Source: Septoria linicola (Eukaryota; Ascomycota; Dothideomycetes; Mycosphaerellales; Mycosphaerellaceae). Taken from it: DNA of 64,000 bases. Below, piece by piece: positions 53,830-64,000 of this stretch. How positions within the stretch are numbered: the stretch's first letter is position 1; each line of letters opens with the position of its first letter. A model generated the notes under the pieces. That model saw only the letters and a program-made list of their open reading frames with translations. It was not told the DNA's origin and ran no database searches. The position numbers and the translations under genes are program-made. The stretch is taken from assembly GCA_024114885.1 (NCBI GenBank), contig CP099419.1:2790001-2854000 (forward strand). Reading direction: 5' to 3'.

Positions 53830-55676
53830 GCGCTGTGCAGCAACATTCACGTCTCCATCGCCCACAGCCTGAGACCGTTACATGATCATATGAGTACTTT
53901 TTGTGTTACTACACAATGGGTTGAATCGGACCGAGGGCTGTCATCAGCGTGCTGCAATCGCCTCAAATGTGGTTTGACCTACTAGCCCCATTCTCGTCAT
54001 ACATGATGTAAACTGCTGGTGTCTAGTCGAAGCATGGACAATCTGTAATAGGTATGCTGCCGCAGGCGAGAGTCAACTGTATAATAATGCTGTGTTCAAG
54101 ATGTGACTCACCACACTGCTGATGGATCGGCCACGGCACGATTCAAGCATTCTCGCCATATAGCGCAGCGGCTCGTGCAGTCGTTCTGAGCCATGGCTAC
54201 ACTGAGTATGCCCAAGACGGCAGCGAAGGTTGTCGTGAAGCTGAGATGCATGCTGTCTGTTGTACCAGGCCTGCTCAAAACAGCAGTGTCCTTCGGAAGT
54301 GGAGCGAATTATTTGGAACTGTCGACCGCGAGCCTCGACGCCGCTTTCGTTGTGGATGAGGACGCTAGTCTCGGGACAATGTCGTACGATCAGATTCCAC
54401 GTAAGGAGCGGCCGCGTTTTAACAAGCCAGCGCGTTCATGATTTAATGCTCCCTCCAAACCGCTGTGACTCTGGTATCTATATACTACATTAAGCAGCCT
54501 GTTGTTCAACGTGTAGCCAGTATCGTGTTGCCCAAGCTCTGCCTCACACCGCGGCACAGAGACAGCGCACAGCGTGATGATGGAACGCACCAGCCAAAAC
54601 CCTTTATTGACCGCGCATGTGCGTGCGTCCTCGAAACAAACGATGTGCATGTGGCGAGAGGGATGGCGCAGGCTCGCTATTGGCAACTTCTAGCTGCACA
54701 GCCCAGGATGAATACTTCAATGGCTCCTCTACTTGTGCTCACCATATGTCCGGCTTGCATTGAGCCGCGAGCACTACGTCTGTTGATTGTGTCCCACAGC
54801 TGGGGGCTAACCCAACAAGATCTTGAGACTCCTCCCGATAGCAGACGTAGTGCTGTCAGTAGGTTTTCCTTGGCCGCAGCGATAGTCATATGCCGCATAC
54901 AGCCGCTGCGGTCGGCACTAGATGTGGGCTGCTCGATGCTTGGGCAACCGCTCGAAGACTCGAAACCCGCTGGCGCCGGCACAGCGTCGTCGTGCTCCAC
55001 CACCTGGGTGCTCAAATGATTAGAACGTTCGTATACAGCCAGCAAAATACCTTGATGGAGTGTTGCAGTAAGTGATTGAAGGCCAACTGTATCGCACCTT
55101 CTCACTGCATCAGCGAGGTTACAGCACTAGGGCTGCAGTCAAGCCTTGCCAGCCACCAGTCGATGGCGCAAAGGAGTAGGTGAGGTATTTGCCAGGCCTA
55201 GAACCGCTAGCTGATTTAAGCTTCAGGCCACACGTGAAGACATTCGCCATGGCAGACTGCTAATCGTTTAAGTTTTCCACGAGTCGCATGCCTTCATCTT
55301 ACTATGCTATCGCAGGATCTGCAAGGCGGGGTTCCTGAACGTTCCCTTCTGCCAAACGCCAAGCTGAAGGCGAAGCTTCTTGGAGACCAGTTAGCGCTGT
55401 CAGATACGAACCATAGTAGCAATGCCCAGGAGTTGACCTTCACACCTTCCAAATGAGGAAGGAAGCAAGAGAAGAAGCGCTATCTGTATGTCGATCAACG
55501 AAGATGGCGAGAATTGATACTTGCTTGCCGATAGAATGCAGTCGATGCATGGAGAGGTTGTAGATCAGTGAATGAGCAGCATGCGGACGTGATTCATATA
55601 AAGATGGTAGTAAGGCCTGCTGTCGAACCTCACCCGTCATCATACCAGCGATCTTTACATACTCTTGTCATACATC
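53830..55676. other. Gene-poor stretch upstream of subtilisin gene
   Basis: 1.85 kb without a supported gene. ORFs at 54193-54441 and 54465-55019 show no homology, no signal peptide and no good splice sites. Base composition is like that of the flanks, with no RIP signature. Confidence 0.45.
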
Positions 55677-56965
55677 ATGAATCGCTTCCTCAGCTTGTTG
55701 GCAGTGCTGCCAGCTGTCCTAGCAGCGCCCGCTCGCCGCCAGGAGCCAGAGGTTATTCCAGATCAATTCCTGATCCAAGCAGCACCAGGACAATCCTTCG
55801 AGGCGCTTGTGGCGGACGTTGCAAGTGTGCTCAACGTTACCGACTTCACTCCAGACCAAGAGTTCCATATTGGTGGCTTCGAAGGATTGAGGATCAATAC
55901 TCCACAAGAGGTCGCTGACCAGATCAATGCTCTTGACTCGGTCGAGAGAATCGAACAAGATGTCATGGTCGAGATCCAAGCCGTCGTCTCTCAGGCCAAT
56001 CCTCCATACGGTCTGGCCAGGATCTCTAGCCGCACACGTGGATCCACATCGTACCGATACGACGACTCTGCAGGCGCAGGAACATTCGTCTACATCGTGG
56101 ACACTGGTATCAACCTTGGCCACCAGGACTTCGGGGGCAGAGCCTCTTTCGGGTTCTCGGCTGTCACTAACGAAGCGAACGGCGACTTCAATGGTCACGG
56201 CACACACTGCGCCGGCACTGCTGCTGGAACTCGGTTTGGCGTCGCAAAGCGAGCCTCAATCATCGATGTTAAGGTAATCGATGGCACGGGCCGCTCGCCG
56301 CTCTCAAACCTGGTCGCTGGCATGGACTGGGCGGGTCGCGATATCACGTCAAAGGGGCGTGTCGGACGCGCTGTGGTGAGCATGTCCCTTGGAGCCGACA
56401 ACAGACAAGGCGACGCAAGTTTCCTTGACCGTGCTGCCCAAGCTCTCGCGGGCCAGGGCATCTTCGTGGCTGTTGCCTCTGGAAACTCGAACGTCAACGC
56501 GAACGTCTTCTCTCCAGCTCGTGCTACAGATGTGTGCACTGTCGGCGCAACAGACTCCTCGGACCGCCGGGCCTCTTTCTCCAACTTCGGCGCAGGCGTA
56601 GATGTGCTCGCTCCAGGTAAGATGGCATTCCTATGATGCAAAGACTGCTGCTGACTCGTGTCTACCATTTTCAGGTGTGCAAGTTACAAGTGCTTGGATT
56701 GGTAGCAGCACTGCGACCAACACCATTTCCGGCACCAGCATGGCATGCCCTCATGTCGCAGGTGTAAGTAGTCCCGCGGGTTTCGCTTAGCTGGACTTGT
56801 ACATGAACACTAACTTTCAATCAGGTCGGTGCTTATCTGCTCGGCCTCGAGGGATCTCGTAATGGTATCCAGCTTTGCAACCGCATCATTGAGCTTAGCA
56901 CCAAGAATGCCATTTCAGGACTGAACGGAGAGCCAAATCGTCTGCTCTTCAATGGCGTAGCATAG
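55677..56965 (+). CDS. Secreted subtilisin-like serine protease (S8, proteinase K type)
   Basis: Three exons, 55677-56616, 56675-56763 and 56825-56965, give 389 aa. Residues 1-16 are a signal peptide, and an I9-type propeptide follows to about residue 110 (VIPDQFLIQAAPGQSFEAL to VERIEQDVMVEIQ). The catalytic triad is complete: Asp in IVDTGI, His in GHGTHCAGT, Ser in SGTSMACPHVAG, the last split over exons 2 and 3 at HVAG|VGAYL. The oxyanion Asn lies in VASGNSN. Two Cys in the mature part fit proteinase K-type enzymes. The family degrades extracellular proteins (established knowledge). It stands tandem with the M14 carboxypeptidase gene, 1.0 kb apart, suggesting a small extracellular proteolysis neighbourhood. 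Confidence 0.95.
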
Positions 56966-57988
56966 AGATGATGGGCAGACGGCTTAATGCTCAACATTTA
57001 TGAAAATTATCAGAGCGCGCCACAGGGAGGCGCGTAAAAGTTGATGAGATACCCATAGGTTGATGATGAATGAATGATGGTTTCGCGTCAGTAACGCGTG
57101 GTCGAAAGACAATGAGAAAGAAGTTTCGGAGCCGAGCCAACTCCGAGAAGTCTCACCATTTCTCTGCTGTCTCCCATACTTTACCTCCTGTCTGACCGTT
57201 TCTCATAGACTTCAACAGCTACAGTACAGTAGCTTGGCGGTCTACCCGACAGAGAAAAGCTGGTAACACGATTCTTGCTTCAATGGACCCTGCCATCACA
57301 TATAGATACTGGTAGACACCACAGTTGCCGCCAGACTCAATGGCCTTCCTCGAATGTTCCGGCGCTGAGGCTGGAGTACAAGCAGTCGTCGATCAGCATC
57401 GAGCTTATGCAGGATTCTGTTAGGATATCGAGCCTCCTACGGTAGCGAGGCATCCGTCACTGATCAATTCTCAATGTTGACCAATGCTGCACAGAGATAG
57501 CTTGCATTCATCAGCGACACATTCCACCCTTTGCCTCCGACTCGTCTCCAACAGAGTGACATTGCCGATAGGATCGGGCCCCAAGAGCCTTGTGCCGTTC
57601 TCGGCGCAGCTATAGATGAACGCAACACATCGCCAAGACCTGCTGCCATGCCACATTAGGAAGGAGACAAGCGTAATTGGCGCCGATATGAATATCGTCT
57701 TCTTCCTCAAAGTATATGCAGGCGGCCTGCATAATCTACTACCACTCGTTGGCTTTAGCGGCATATAATTGACTCCGCTGTCGCATGTTGACCGCGTGGA
57801 AGAATGTATGCTTCGTATAGCGGGGACCGATCAGTGTGGAGTGTAACCTTGAGCAACAAAACATCGACCATATGGTCCAGAGAAGCGAGGGGTATCAACA
57901 CTAAGCCAGACAGTCGATACTACAAAGCCGAGAATGGCGCGCTGAAAAGTATGTCAGCCGGAGCTTCACACTTCGAAGTGATTCTAGT
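56966..57988. promoter_or_regulatory. Intergenic between S8 and M14 peptidase genes
   Basis: 1.0 kb of 3' flank and promoter. No gene is supported, and ORFs on the minus strand (57464-57764) lack recognisable features. Confidence 0.4.
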
Positions 57989-59410
57989 ATGTACTTCAGC
58001 TATTTTGCCCTGCTGCCTCTGGCACTGGCTTCGCCTGCCAAGCCACGACAGGCTGAAGTCAACTACGAAGGCTACGAGGCATTCACTGTCAATATTGCTA
58101 ACAGCACTGCCGAGACTTTTGAAGCCTTGAAGTCGATAGACTACGATCAATGGGCGCTCGTCAACGGCGACCACATTGACATTGCGCTTGCACCTGAGGA
58201 GATTGTCAAGTTTAAGAACCTCGGGCTCGACTGGTCTACCAAGCTGAAGGATATTGCTGGTGCCATTAAGCAAGAGAAGTGGTCCAGATGGAGTGGTACG
58301 TGTTCTTGATATGGTTTGGCCTCCACGACAAACTGACGCCCCTGAAGGCCGCAAGCGACTCGATGGTCTTCCACATGACTCCTGGTTCGATAGTTACCAC
58401 AGCTACGATGAGCACGTCAAATTCTGGAGAGATTTGCAACGTGCCATGCCCCTGCACTCGGAGTGGGTCAGCACTGGCACATCTCTTGAGGGCAGAGATA
58501 TGTTCGGCCTGAAGCTGGGCAGCAGAAGCCCATTCCGCAGAAAGAAGGCTGTCATTTGGCATGGACAAGTGCATGCTCGAGAGTGGATTACCATATGTCT
58601 TTGCCCACAGTCCAGTAATCCAAGCAATATGCTAACGGTCGCAGGGCATGACTCTGGAGTACATCGCATGGCAAATGATCTTCGAGTACAAGCGCCTGAG
58701 CCGAGATGTGAGAAAGTTCCTCGATGAGTACGATGTAAGTCCAGCATCCTTTCTCAGGTCGCCACAACACTGACATCGCCCAGTTTTACATCTTCCCTTT
58801 CGTGAATCCAGATGGATTCGTCTACAGCCAGACCACCGAAAGGCTCTGGCGGAAGAACCGACAAGCCCCACCCACGGGCTCAACATGTTTCGGCGTAGAT
58901 CTGAACAGAAACTGGCCTAACCAGTGGGACACAAATCCAGGCGGTTCTTCTCCGAACCCATGCTCCCAGTCTTATCGTGGCATTGCCCCTGGCTCGGAGC
59001 CCGAGATGAAGGGTCTCACAGCGTACGTCAACCAGATTGCGCAGCGACAAGGCATCAAGCTCTACATCGACTGGCACTCATTCGGGAACTACATTCTCTC
59101 TCCTTGGGGTTACACGTGTAGCGCCTCGCCGGCTAATAATGATCGTCTGGTGTGGCTGGGCCGGGCCACAGGTGATGTGATCTCCAGGGTCAACGGGCAG
59201 GTATTCACCACCGGTCCAACTTGCCAGACACTGTACGCTGTCAACGGCGGAAGTCTGGATTATGTTTATGACGTTTCGAGAGCGGAATTGAGTTATGCAT
59301 GGGAGCTGAGGGATCGTGGAGAGTTCGGTTTCTTGCTGCCTCCAAATCAGATCCGACCCACGGGCGAAGAGAACTGGCGAGGCATGCTGTACATGCTGAA
59401 GAACATGTAA
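57989..59410 (+). CDS. Secreted zinc carboxypeptidase (M14A); one intron with nonstandard donor
   Basis: Four exons, 57989-58295, 58348-58592, 58645-58734 and 58784-59410, give 422 aa in frame. A signal peptide (residues 1-14, YFALLPLALAS) and an activation propeptide precede the enzyme (LDGLPHDSWFDSYHSYDEHV). Zinc ligands are His178 and Glu181 in HAREW, and the His in DWHSFGN. Substrate-binding blocks NPDGF, DLNRNW and the catalytic Glu in WELRDRGEFGFLLP are all present. The first and third introns are GT-AG. The second, 52 nt at 58593-58644, begins ATATGT instead of GTATGT but ends GCTAAC...CGCAG, and removing it is the only way to join REWIT to GMTLEYIAWQM. Canonical alternatives break the frame. 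The protein would remove C-terminal residues from extracellular peptides if splicing occurs. Confidence 0.85.
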
Positions 59411-62400
59411 TGTAAGACAGTCATTTGCAGATCAGTGGCAGAAGACAACGCAATTTACCTTGTATGGCTTTCGATGTGCAGGAACAGAAACTCATCTGAG
59501 CTTGACGTGCATGTGCCATATACATGTGCGATGTGCCATGCGATCCTCCTAGGGTCTCGACGTTTCGACTTGCCAGAGTTCTCTAGCTCATTTCCAGAGG
59601 TCTTCCTTTCCATTAGTTTCAGGTCTGTGTCGAGTGCCACGAACACTGGCGGTCAGCACGAAGGGCCACTTCTACTCTTCTTAGCTCGGCATGGCACGTA
59701 TGAAATCGCCTCGTGCCTGTATAGTGCGCTGCACATAACCGCTGACGAGCCGACCAGCGCGAGAAATCACGGGGTCCATAGTCGCGAGATTGCTAGAGCC
59801 GGTCGCGCTGATGTCTCGGACTGCGGCGTCGGGCTGTCATTTGCATTGCGTCCTCATCAGGCTGATCACTTGCTCCTTGATCAGCCTGGCCGAAGAATCG
59901 CGTGCTGCGCTTGAGCCTGAAAGGCGATGGGACTTTCCTGAGCCAGACGGCAATGGAGAGGTCTGTCTGTGGTGGCGCTTATGAAGCGCTGGAAGGTGCA
60001 CCGGCCATCAGACCGCATCGACCTCTGCAGTGACGCGGCGTTCCGGTATTTGACTGATGCGCTCGTACTCGCGCACGCTGTTAATCGATGTGCTGAAAGT
60101 CTTTGTCGCGATGTGCTGGCAGCTTGTTGGCTGTTGGCGGGCTTTGAGGAAGGCACGCGAGCTCGACTTCACCTCGTCCCAAAACGGCGATTTGACCACA
60201 CACGTTCCAGAGTACCTGGGGTTAGGCTCCGGTGCATCTCTGAGATGAGTTGTCGAAGGCTGAAAGCATCTGTGCTGTTATGTAATGTCGGCTGACGTGA
60301 AAAGCCCCAAGCTCTACCGGATCTGATGAGACCCAATGCGAAAGGTCATTCTTCTTTCGAAGATGTTTCCGCTTCGTCGTAGAACAAAGAAAGTTGCACT
60401 GCCATGAATTGTTAGAGGTTGGTATGTAGCATAGGATCGATTTATAGGTGCAAAATAGAATGCGGTAGGCCAAGATGCGCGTCACGGCCATGAGGCCCAA
60501 AATGATCGTACATGGTATAACACTGTTATGCCTAACAGAGGATGTTCTAATCGATCGTAAGCTATGCTTTGGACATTCTATCAGTTAGCAGATGCTTGTA
60601 GAGGCGGTAGGGCCATTGTCTACGCCAAAAAAAACAACATGTCTCCTCGATTTTGGCCCATTTACACGGGCAAAAAGATTTGCATATCCCAGTGTGACAC
60701 TGGACAAAGGCTTTATCGAGCAGCAAGGGGCTCGAACCCTCAACCTTTGGTGATTTGCAGTTCCAAGCTGTGCTTGAGTGCCGAAAACCAACCTGTGGTA
60801 GGTTAGTATATGGGAGGAAGCGAATGTGCTCAAGAGAGACAACTTACGCGCTACCATTGCGCCAACCTGAGGCAGGATTAGCATCTGGAGATGTAGGTGT
60901 GGATGCTAGACAGCGACTTACCACCCTATTGATTGGATGTTGTGCTTGGAATATAGTATATGATGGCTGACACGGCGGTGAAGAGATTTAAGCTTGGCAC
61001 GGCTGAAGCTTTCAACAACCCCACCCAATGTCTCTCAACTGCAACCAATACAGATCATACGACGTTCAAGACGATCAAATCTTCGCTGCAATCGATGGCA
61101 CACGACTTGATGCATACAGTGTGCTAACGCTACACAGTATACAGATATTCTCCAATGAATGGGACCTATTCACAAGCCTGTAGTACCATGGCAGCTCTGA
61201 TGTGAATCTATGCAGTCGAGGCGATGTTGTACATTTGGCCATTCTGATATTGATAACCTGCCTGATCCGGACACAGGTCCTTTGTCACGGCCACCAAGCG
61301 TCCAGATGAGGCAAGTACCGCATTGCTGGACCTATCCCATACCATTTCCTTTGTCCGCCACTTCCGGATCGCCCTGCCAAGGAGTCGTGCTACATCCAGC
61401 TTGACTTTCGAACGCAAGGGATTCTTTGACCCGTTTCATCCTCGGCCAGAAGTACCATTCTGGCAGAGAATATGCGGTCTCAGCGCATACATTTGATGGG
61501 CTCGGCTTTGCTACGACCCTTCAGTCGGGTTTGAAGATGCTTCTACGCATCGAAACAACCGAGCACACCCAGTGGCCATGCCGAATACCACAAATGAAGC
61601 GAGAGCGGGATCAAGGCCTATCATACGGATCTCGGCACCAACGATATACTGCCGAGTCTTCACTTTACCTATGTGTAAAGCCTACCAGGCGTAGCTATCT
61701 CTTGCGAAGCACGCGACTATTATCCAGTGAGCATCCTGCATCCTGTTCATCGAATATCGTTGCGATGACATTTTGGCCTTTCAACGAACGACTCTTCCAA
61801 AGAGTCCATTGATCACCAGTTGGACGTTAGATGTCTTGCGGTGGGGCCGAGATTCGAGAATGCTGCATCATGAAGCACAGCGGCAGGATGGTTTTGCATG
61901 ATTGATGGTGCTGCGAGGCCTTATGATGATCACTTATGCGTCTTGAGTGTGATCGGATTCATCACCGTAACAGCTACACGGCACTCGGTTGTATCACCAT
62001 TCATCGATGAAACGTTACTTCTTTCAACATGTCTTTGATAGCACTATTTCTCGATCCTATGCGGAGACTCGTGCACAAATATCGTCTCCTGGGCAGCACT
62101 GTAGATCTTTAGCGTCTGCTTGCTCGTGGAATGTGGCCGCTGAGAGCACGAGTCATTGAACGGTCTGCCAAAACATATCGAATTTGTCAAAATCTGTAAA
62201 TTCGAACGACGTTGAGTTTGGACTGCTGCCAGTACAGTGGTGCTATTTCCCGCTTGGGATAATACCGAGATGTCACTGGGATGTGCCTACTTAGATCTAA
62301 TGTCGAGTAGATGCGTCTCGAGGCACATCACCGTCGTCCCAGGAGAAAGTTTAGTCAACCCTAAGCCCCAGCACCATTGTCTCTCGTCGTGGACACAATC

Positions 62401-62652
62401 CAGGCGAGCACAATAATCGCTCGCATTGACTTTACAGATCAGGAACGAGTTTCTCGCACGCCTCGCGATGTGTCGAGCACAAGTTCTTCGATGCATGGAA
62501 GCACGGCAGTCGAGGAGGACGTGGAATGCACCACGCATGCCTTCGGGGAGCTTGCACCAAGATATACATCGAATATACATTTCTCGCAAGCACTAGTCGA
62601 CATGTCTGCCCATGTGTCTCCAAGCCCGCCGTCTGCATCCCTTTCCGCTCTG
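59411..62652. other. Long gene-poor region
   Basis: 3.2 kb without a recognisable protein gene. ORFs (e.g. 59435-59914, 61426-61812) look like chance frames. The only structured element found is the spliced-looking unit with Pol III-type boxes at 60627-60921 on the minus strand. No transposon signature was seen. Confidence 0.45.
60627..60921 (-). ncRNA. Candidate small noncoding transcript with two introns or Pol III boxes
   Basis: On the minus strand two intron-like segments, both 55 nt, follow each other: 60921-60867 (GTAAGT...GCTAAT...CTCAG) and 60847-60793 (GTAAGT...CTAAC...CACAG), leaving a 19-nt exon. That exon holds an A-box-like TGGCGCAATGGTAGCGC. A B-box-like GGTTCGAGCC lies at 60738-60729 and a T8 run at 60634-60627. 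No long ORF runs through the spliced form and no tRNA cloverleaf closes, because the acceptor arms do not pair. It may be a spliced noncoding RNA, a decayed tRNA-derived element, or coincidence. Confidence 0.25.
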
Positions 62653-62980
62653 TCATCGCCCACAAACAAAACTACGGTCGGCCACAATATACCACACCAC
62701 TCTTCCCCTGCGAATCCCAAGTGCTATCACCTTGTGGGTTCTTCGACACCACCGTCACTTACCGTTGAGTGGGAAACTCGAAGCTGTATCCAAACTCCCA
62801 GCACTAACATGAGCCTCAGATCTTTAAGCATTGCTGATGGAGCTGAATAGGCCCACTTACGCAATACGTATGGAGACCGTTCTTTTCGCAGCCGCCATCG
62901 CCTGCAGTGCCACCGTTGCATTGGAGGAGGTAGGCAGTGGTCGATGAGATGGCCATGAGGACTGAGATGAGGAACTTCAT
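62653..62980 (-). CDS. Small secreted cysteine-containing protein (effector-like)
   Basis: Assembled from three exons: 62980-62861, 62803-62763 and 62707-62653. Introns of 57 and 55 nt have GTAAGT donors and TTAG and GCAG acceptors, and the total of 216 nt is in frame, giving 71 aa. Residues 1-16 form a signal peptide (MKFLISVLMAISSTTA). The mature part has five cysteines (QC, GGC, TYCC, FVC) and a glycine-rich start CNGGTAGDGGCEKNGLHTYCC, a layout I know from many small secreted fungal proteins. The product is short and has no long ORF. Role is unknown; extracellular signalling, defence against microbes or host interaction are possibilities only. The upstream DNA contains a compact promoter before 63000. 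Confidence 0.6.
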
Positions 62981-63313
62981 GGTGCTGTGGTAGGATGCTG
63001 ATGATCGTTGACTTTGGGTGAAGGATAGGACTCTACATCATGATGGCTGCCTTTATACCAGGTCGGTTCATCGCAGGACGCTGCTCTAGTGGCCACTGTA
63101 GTTGGTTAGTCGGGTTCTAGATCATTGTCACATCAGTCCTTTTCTCGGCATATTTAAGGCTGAAATGTGGACTAGCGCAGAACAGAGCTACAGCACTTTT
63201 TGGCGTGCCTCTTCGAGACCAGCATGCGGCCGGACTTAGTCAACTCTGGATCTCAGCAACTCACTCTGCCATGTAGATTTGCCGGCGAGCACTAGTCCAG
63301 CTTGTCATCAAGT

Positions 63314-64000
63314 TCACGCTTGCACGATCAAGCCGGGCAGCTCTGTCGGCCTCACAAGATGAAACTTTTCCTGTCTGCCATGCACCCATTTAAATTCTTC
63401 CTTGTCGCCGTTCCAGTACACGTCCTCTTCCAATGGGAACACGATCGTCTCGTTGCGCTCTCCGACAAAATGCTCGACGTACAGCTCTACACGGTAGTAC
63501 ATGTTGGTCATCAAGGGTAGATCTCCAAGGATAGGAACCCCTTCTTGCAAGTTTGTCATGCCAATCAGAGTCCCGGCACTGTGTCCCCAGTCGCCTATGG
63601 GATGCGAATAGATTTTTCCAGATATGTTCTGACTCTGCATCTCCGACAGTGCATTTGCGAGGATGGTATTGCCGGACAAACCAGGCTTCATGTTCGACTT
63701 GACGATGTCCTGTAGGCGGTTACCTTTTTTGAGGCCATCGAGAAGACCTTGTGGGATGTCGTCTTCCGTCTGACCGGGCCTGAGGACATAAGCCAAGTGC
63801 TGCGTGTCTGTATTGAGGCCAAGAGCAGTAAGCCCGAAGTCGACATGTAGAAGATCGCCGTACTCAATCGTCCTTTCAGCTGCTTTGGGGGTCGATGAGC
63901 TCAGCCATCCTGGCAATATTGTAACATCGGGCTGGAACCACGTAGTGTAATTCATCGCTTGAAGCTTTTCGCGCAAAACCCATTCCACATCCTCGGTCGT
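63314..64000 (-). CDS. Peptidase M24 (creatinase/aminopeptidase P)-like protein, C-terminal part
   Basis: The frame is open at the right edge, so the N-terminal part lies outside. About 228 residues are visible, ending at 63314. FQPDVTILPG and the pita-bread metal ligands can be traced: Asp in LLHVDFG and Asp in NTDTQ, His in WGHSAGTLIG, Glu in YRVELYVE, and a later acidic site in FPLEEDVYW. The spacing agrees with M24 metallopeptidases and their non-catalytic relatives. Since the expected second His and final Glu surroundings are weak, activity is uncertain. Possible substrates are Xaa-Pro peptides (family knowledge). Whether a signal peptide precedes it cannot be seen. Confidence 0.75.
   Translation of the reverse strand, partial: TTEDVEWVLREKLQAMNYTTWFQPDVTILPGWLSSSTPKAAERTIEYGDLLHVDFGLTALGLNTDTQHLAYVLRPGQTEDDIPQGLLDGLKKGNRLQDIVKSNMKPGLSGNTILANALSEMQSQNISGKIYSHPIGDWGHSAGTLIGMTNLQEGVPILGDLPLMTNMYYRVELYVEHFVGERNETIVFPLEEDVYWNGDKEEFKWVHGRQEKFHLVRPTELPGLIVQA

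Noticed and set aside
54193..54441. 82-codon frame in the gene-poor stretch before the subtilisin gene
   Set aside because: No domain, no signal peptide, no splice support; amino-acid makeup looks random.
60720..60870. tRNA gene on the minus strand
   Set aside because: A-box-like and B-box-like motifs exist, but the acceptor arms do not pair and their spacing is too long; kept only as a low-confidence ncRNA candidate.
61426..61812. 128-codon plus-strand frame
   Set aside because: No recognisable family, no splice context and no codon pattern distinct from the surroundings.

Overview
The window comes from a filamentous ascomycete, most likely a Dothideomycete (inference). The evidence is dense intron-poor genes on both strands, GT-AG introns of about 47-150 nt with CTAAC-type branch points, typical Pezizomycotina families (deuterolysin, a fungal 7TM family, Scc4, Loc1, Csf1, Edc4-like), and one Tc1-like transposon whose transposase frame is full of stops of the kind repeat-induced point mutation (RIP) leaves. 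No bacterial or viral segment is visible. About 33 protein genes are called. Many spliced models were rebuilt by hand, and nearly all close in frame with canonical splice sites.

Left part (1-18.5 kb): the 5' portion of CSF1 (bridge-like lipid transfer protein), a CCCH/RRM protein of the RBM26/Rmn1 type, a coiled-coil protein, a secreted deuterolysin (M35) divergent from a small membrane-anchored protein that resembles only the deuterolysin prodomain, a cupin protein, a mitochondrial-like conserved protein, an NAD-dependent epimerase, a RING protein, a DUF2011-like protein, a fungal 7TM membrane protein and a hot-dog thioesterase-like protein.

Middle part (18.5-43.6 kb): a 1.2 kb RIP-degraded Tc1/mariner element (19180-20382) has landed in the 3' end of a coiled-coil gene and supplies its last codons and stop. 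Then come a TMEM50/Vps68 homologue, an Eht1/Eeb1-type alpha/beta hydrolase, the divergent pair LOC1 / SCC4 (ribosome assembly, cohesin loading), an AAA+ ATPase with an unresolved 5' frame break, an HSL-type esterase with a 6-nt microexon, a 4TM protein, a long protein with an internal MIF-like domain, a DUF952 protein, a cytosolic ENGase (GH85) and the HDEL receptor ERD2.

Right part (43.6-64 kb): an EDC4/Pdc1-like decapping scaffold is followed by a divergent lam-type locus. It pairs a LamB/YcsF protein (PxpA family) with a 1234-aa biotin-dependent carboxylase carrying the two PxpB/PxpC-like domains. They share a 346-bp promoter with a perfect 18-bp inverted repeat and GATA motifs, so the pair is expected to open lactams or 5-oxoproline for nitrogen use. 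The end is rich in secreted or peptidase genes: a subtilisin (S8), an M14 carboxypeptidase whose second intron starts AT instead of GT, a newly assembled 71-aa cysteine-containing secreted protein, and a partial M24 peptidase-like gene. The stretch 59.4-62.6 kb lacks a convincing protein gene but holds a small spliced-looking, Pol III-box-bearing unit on the minus strand.
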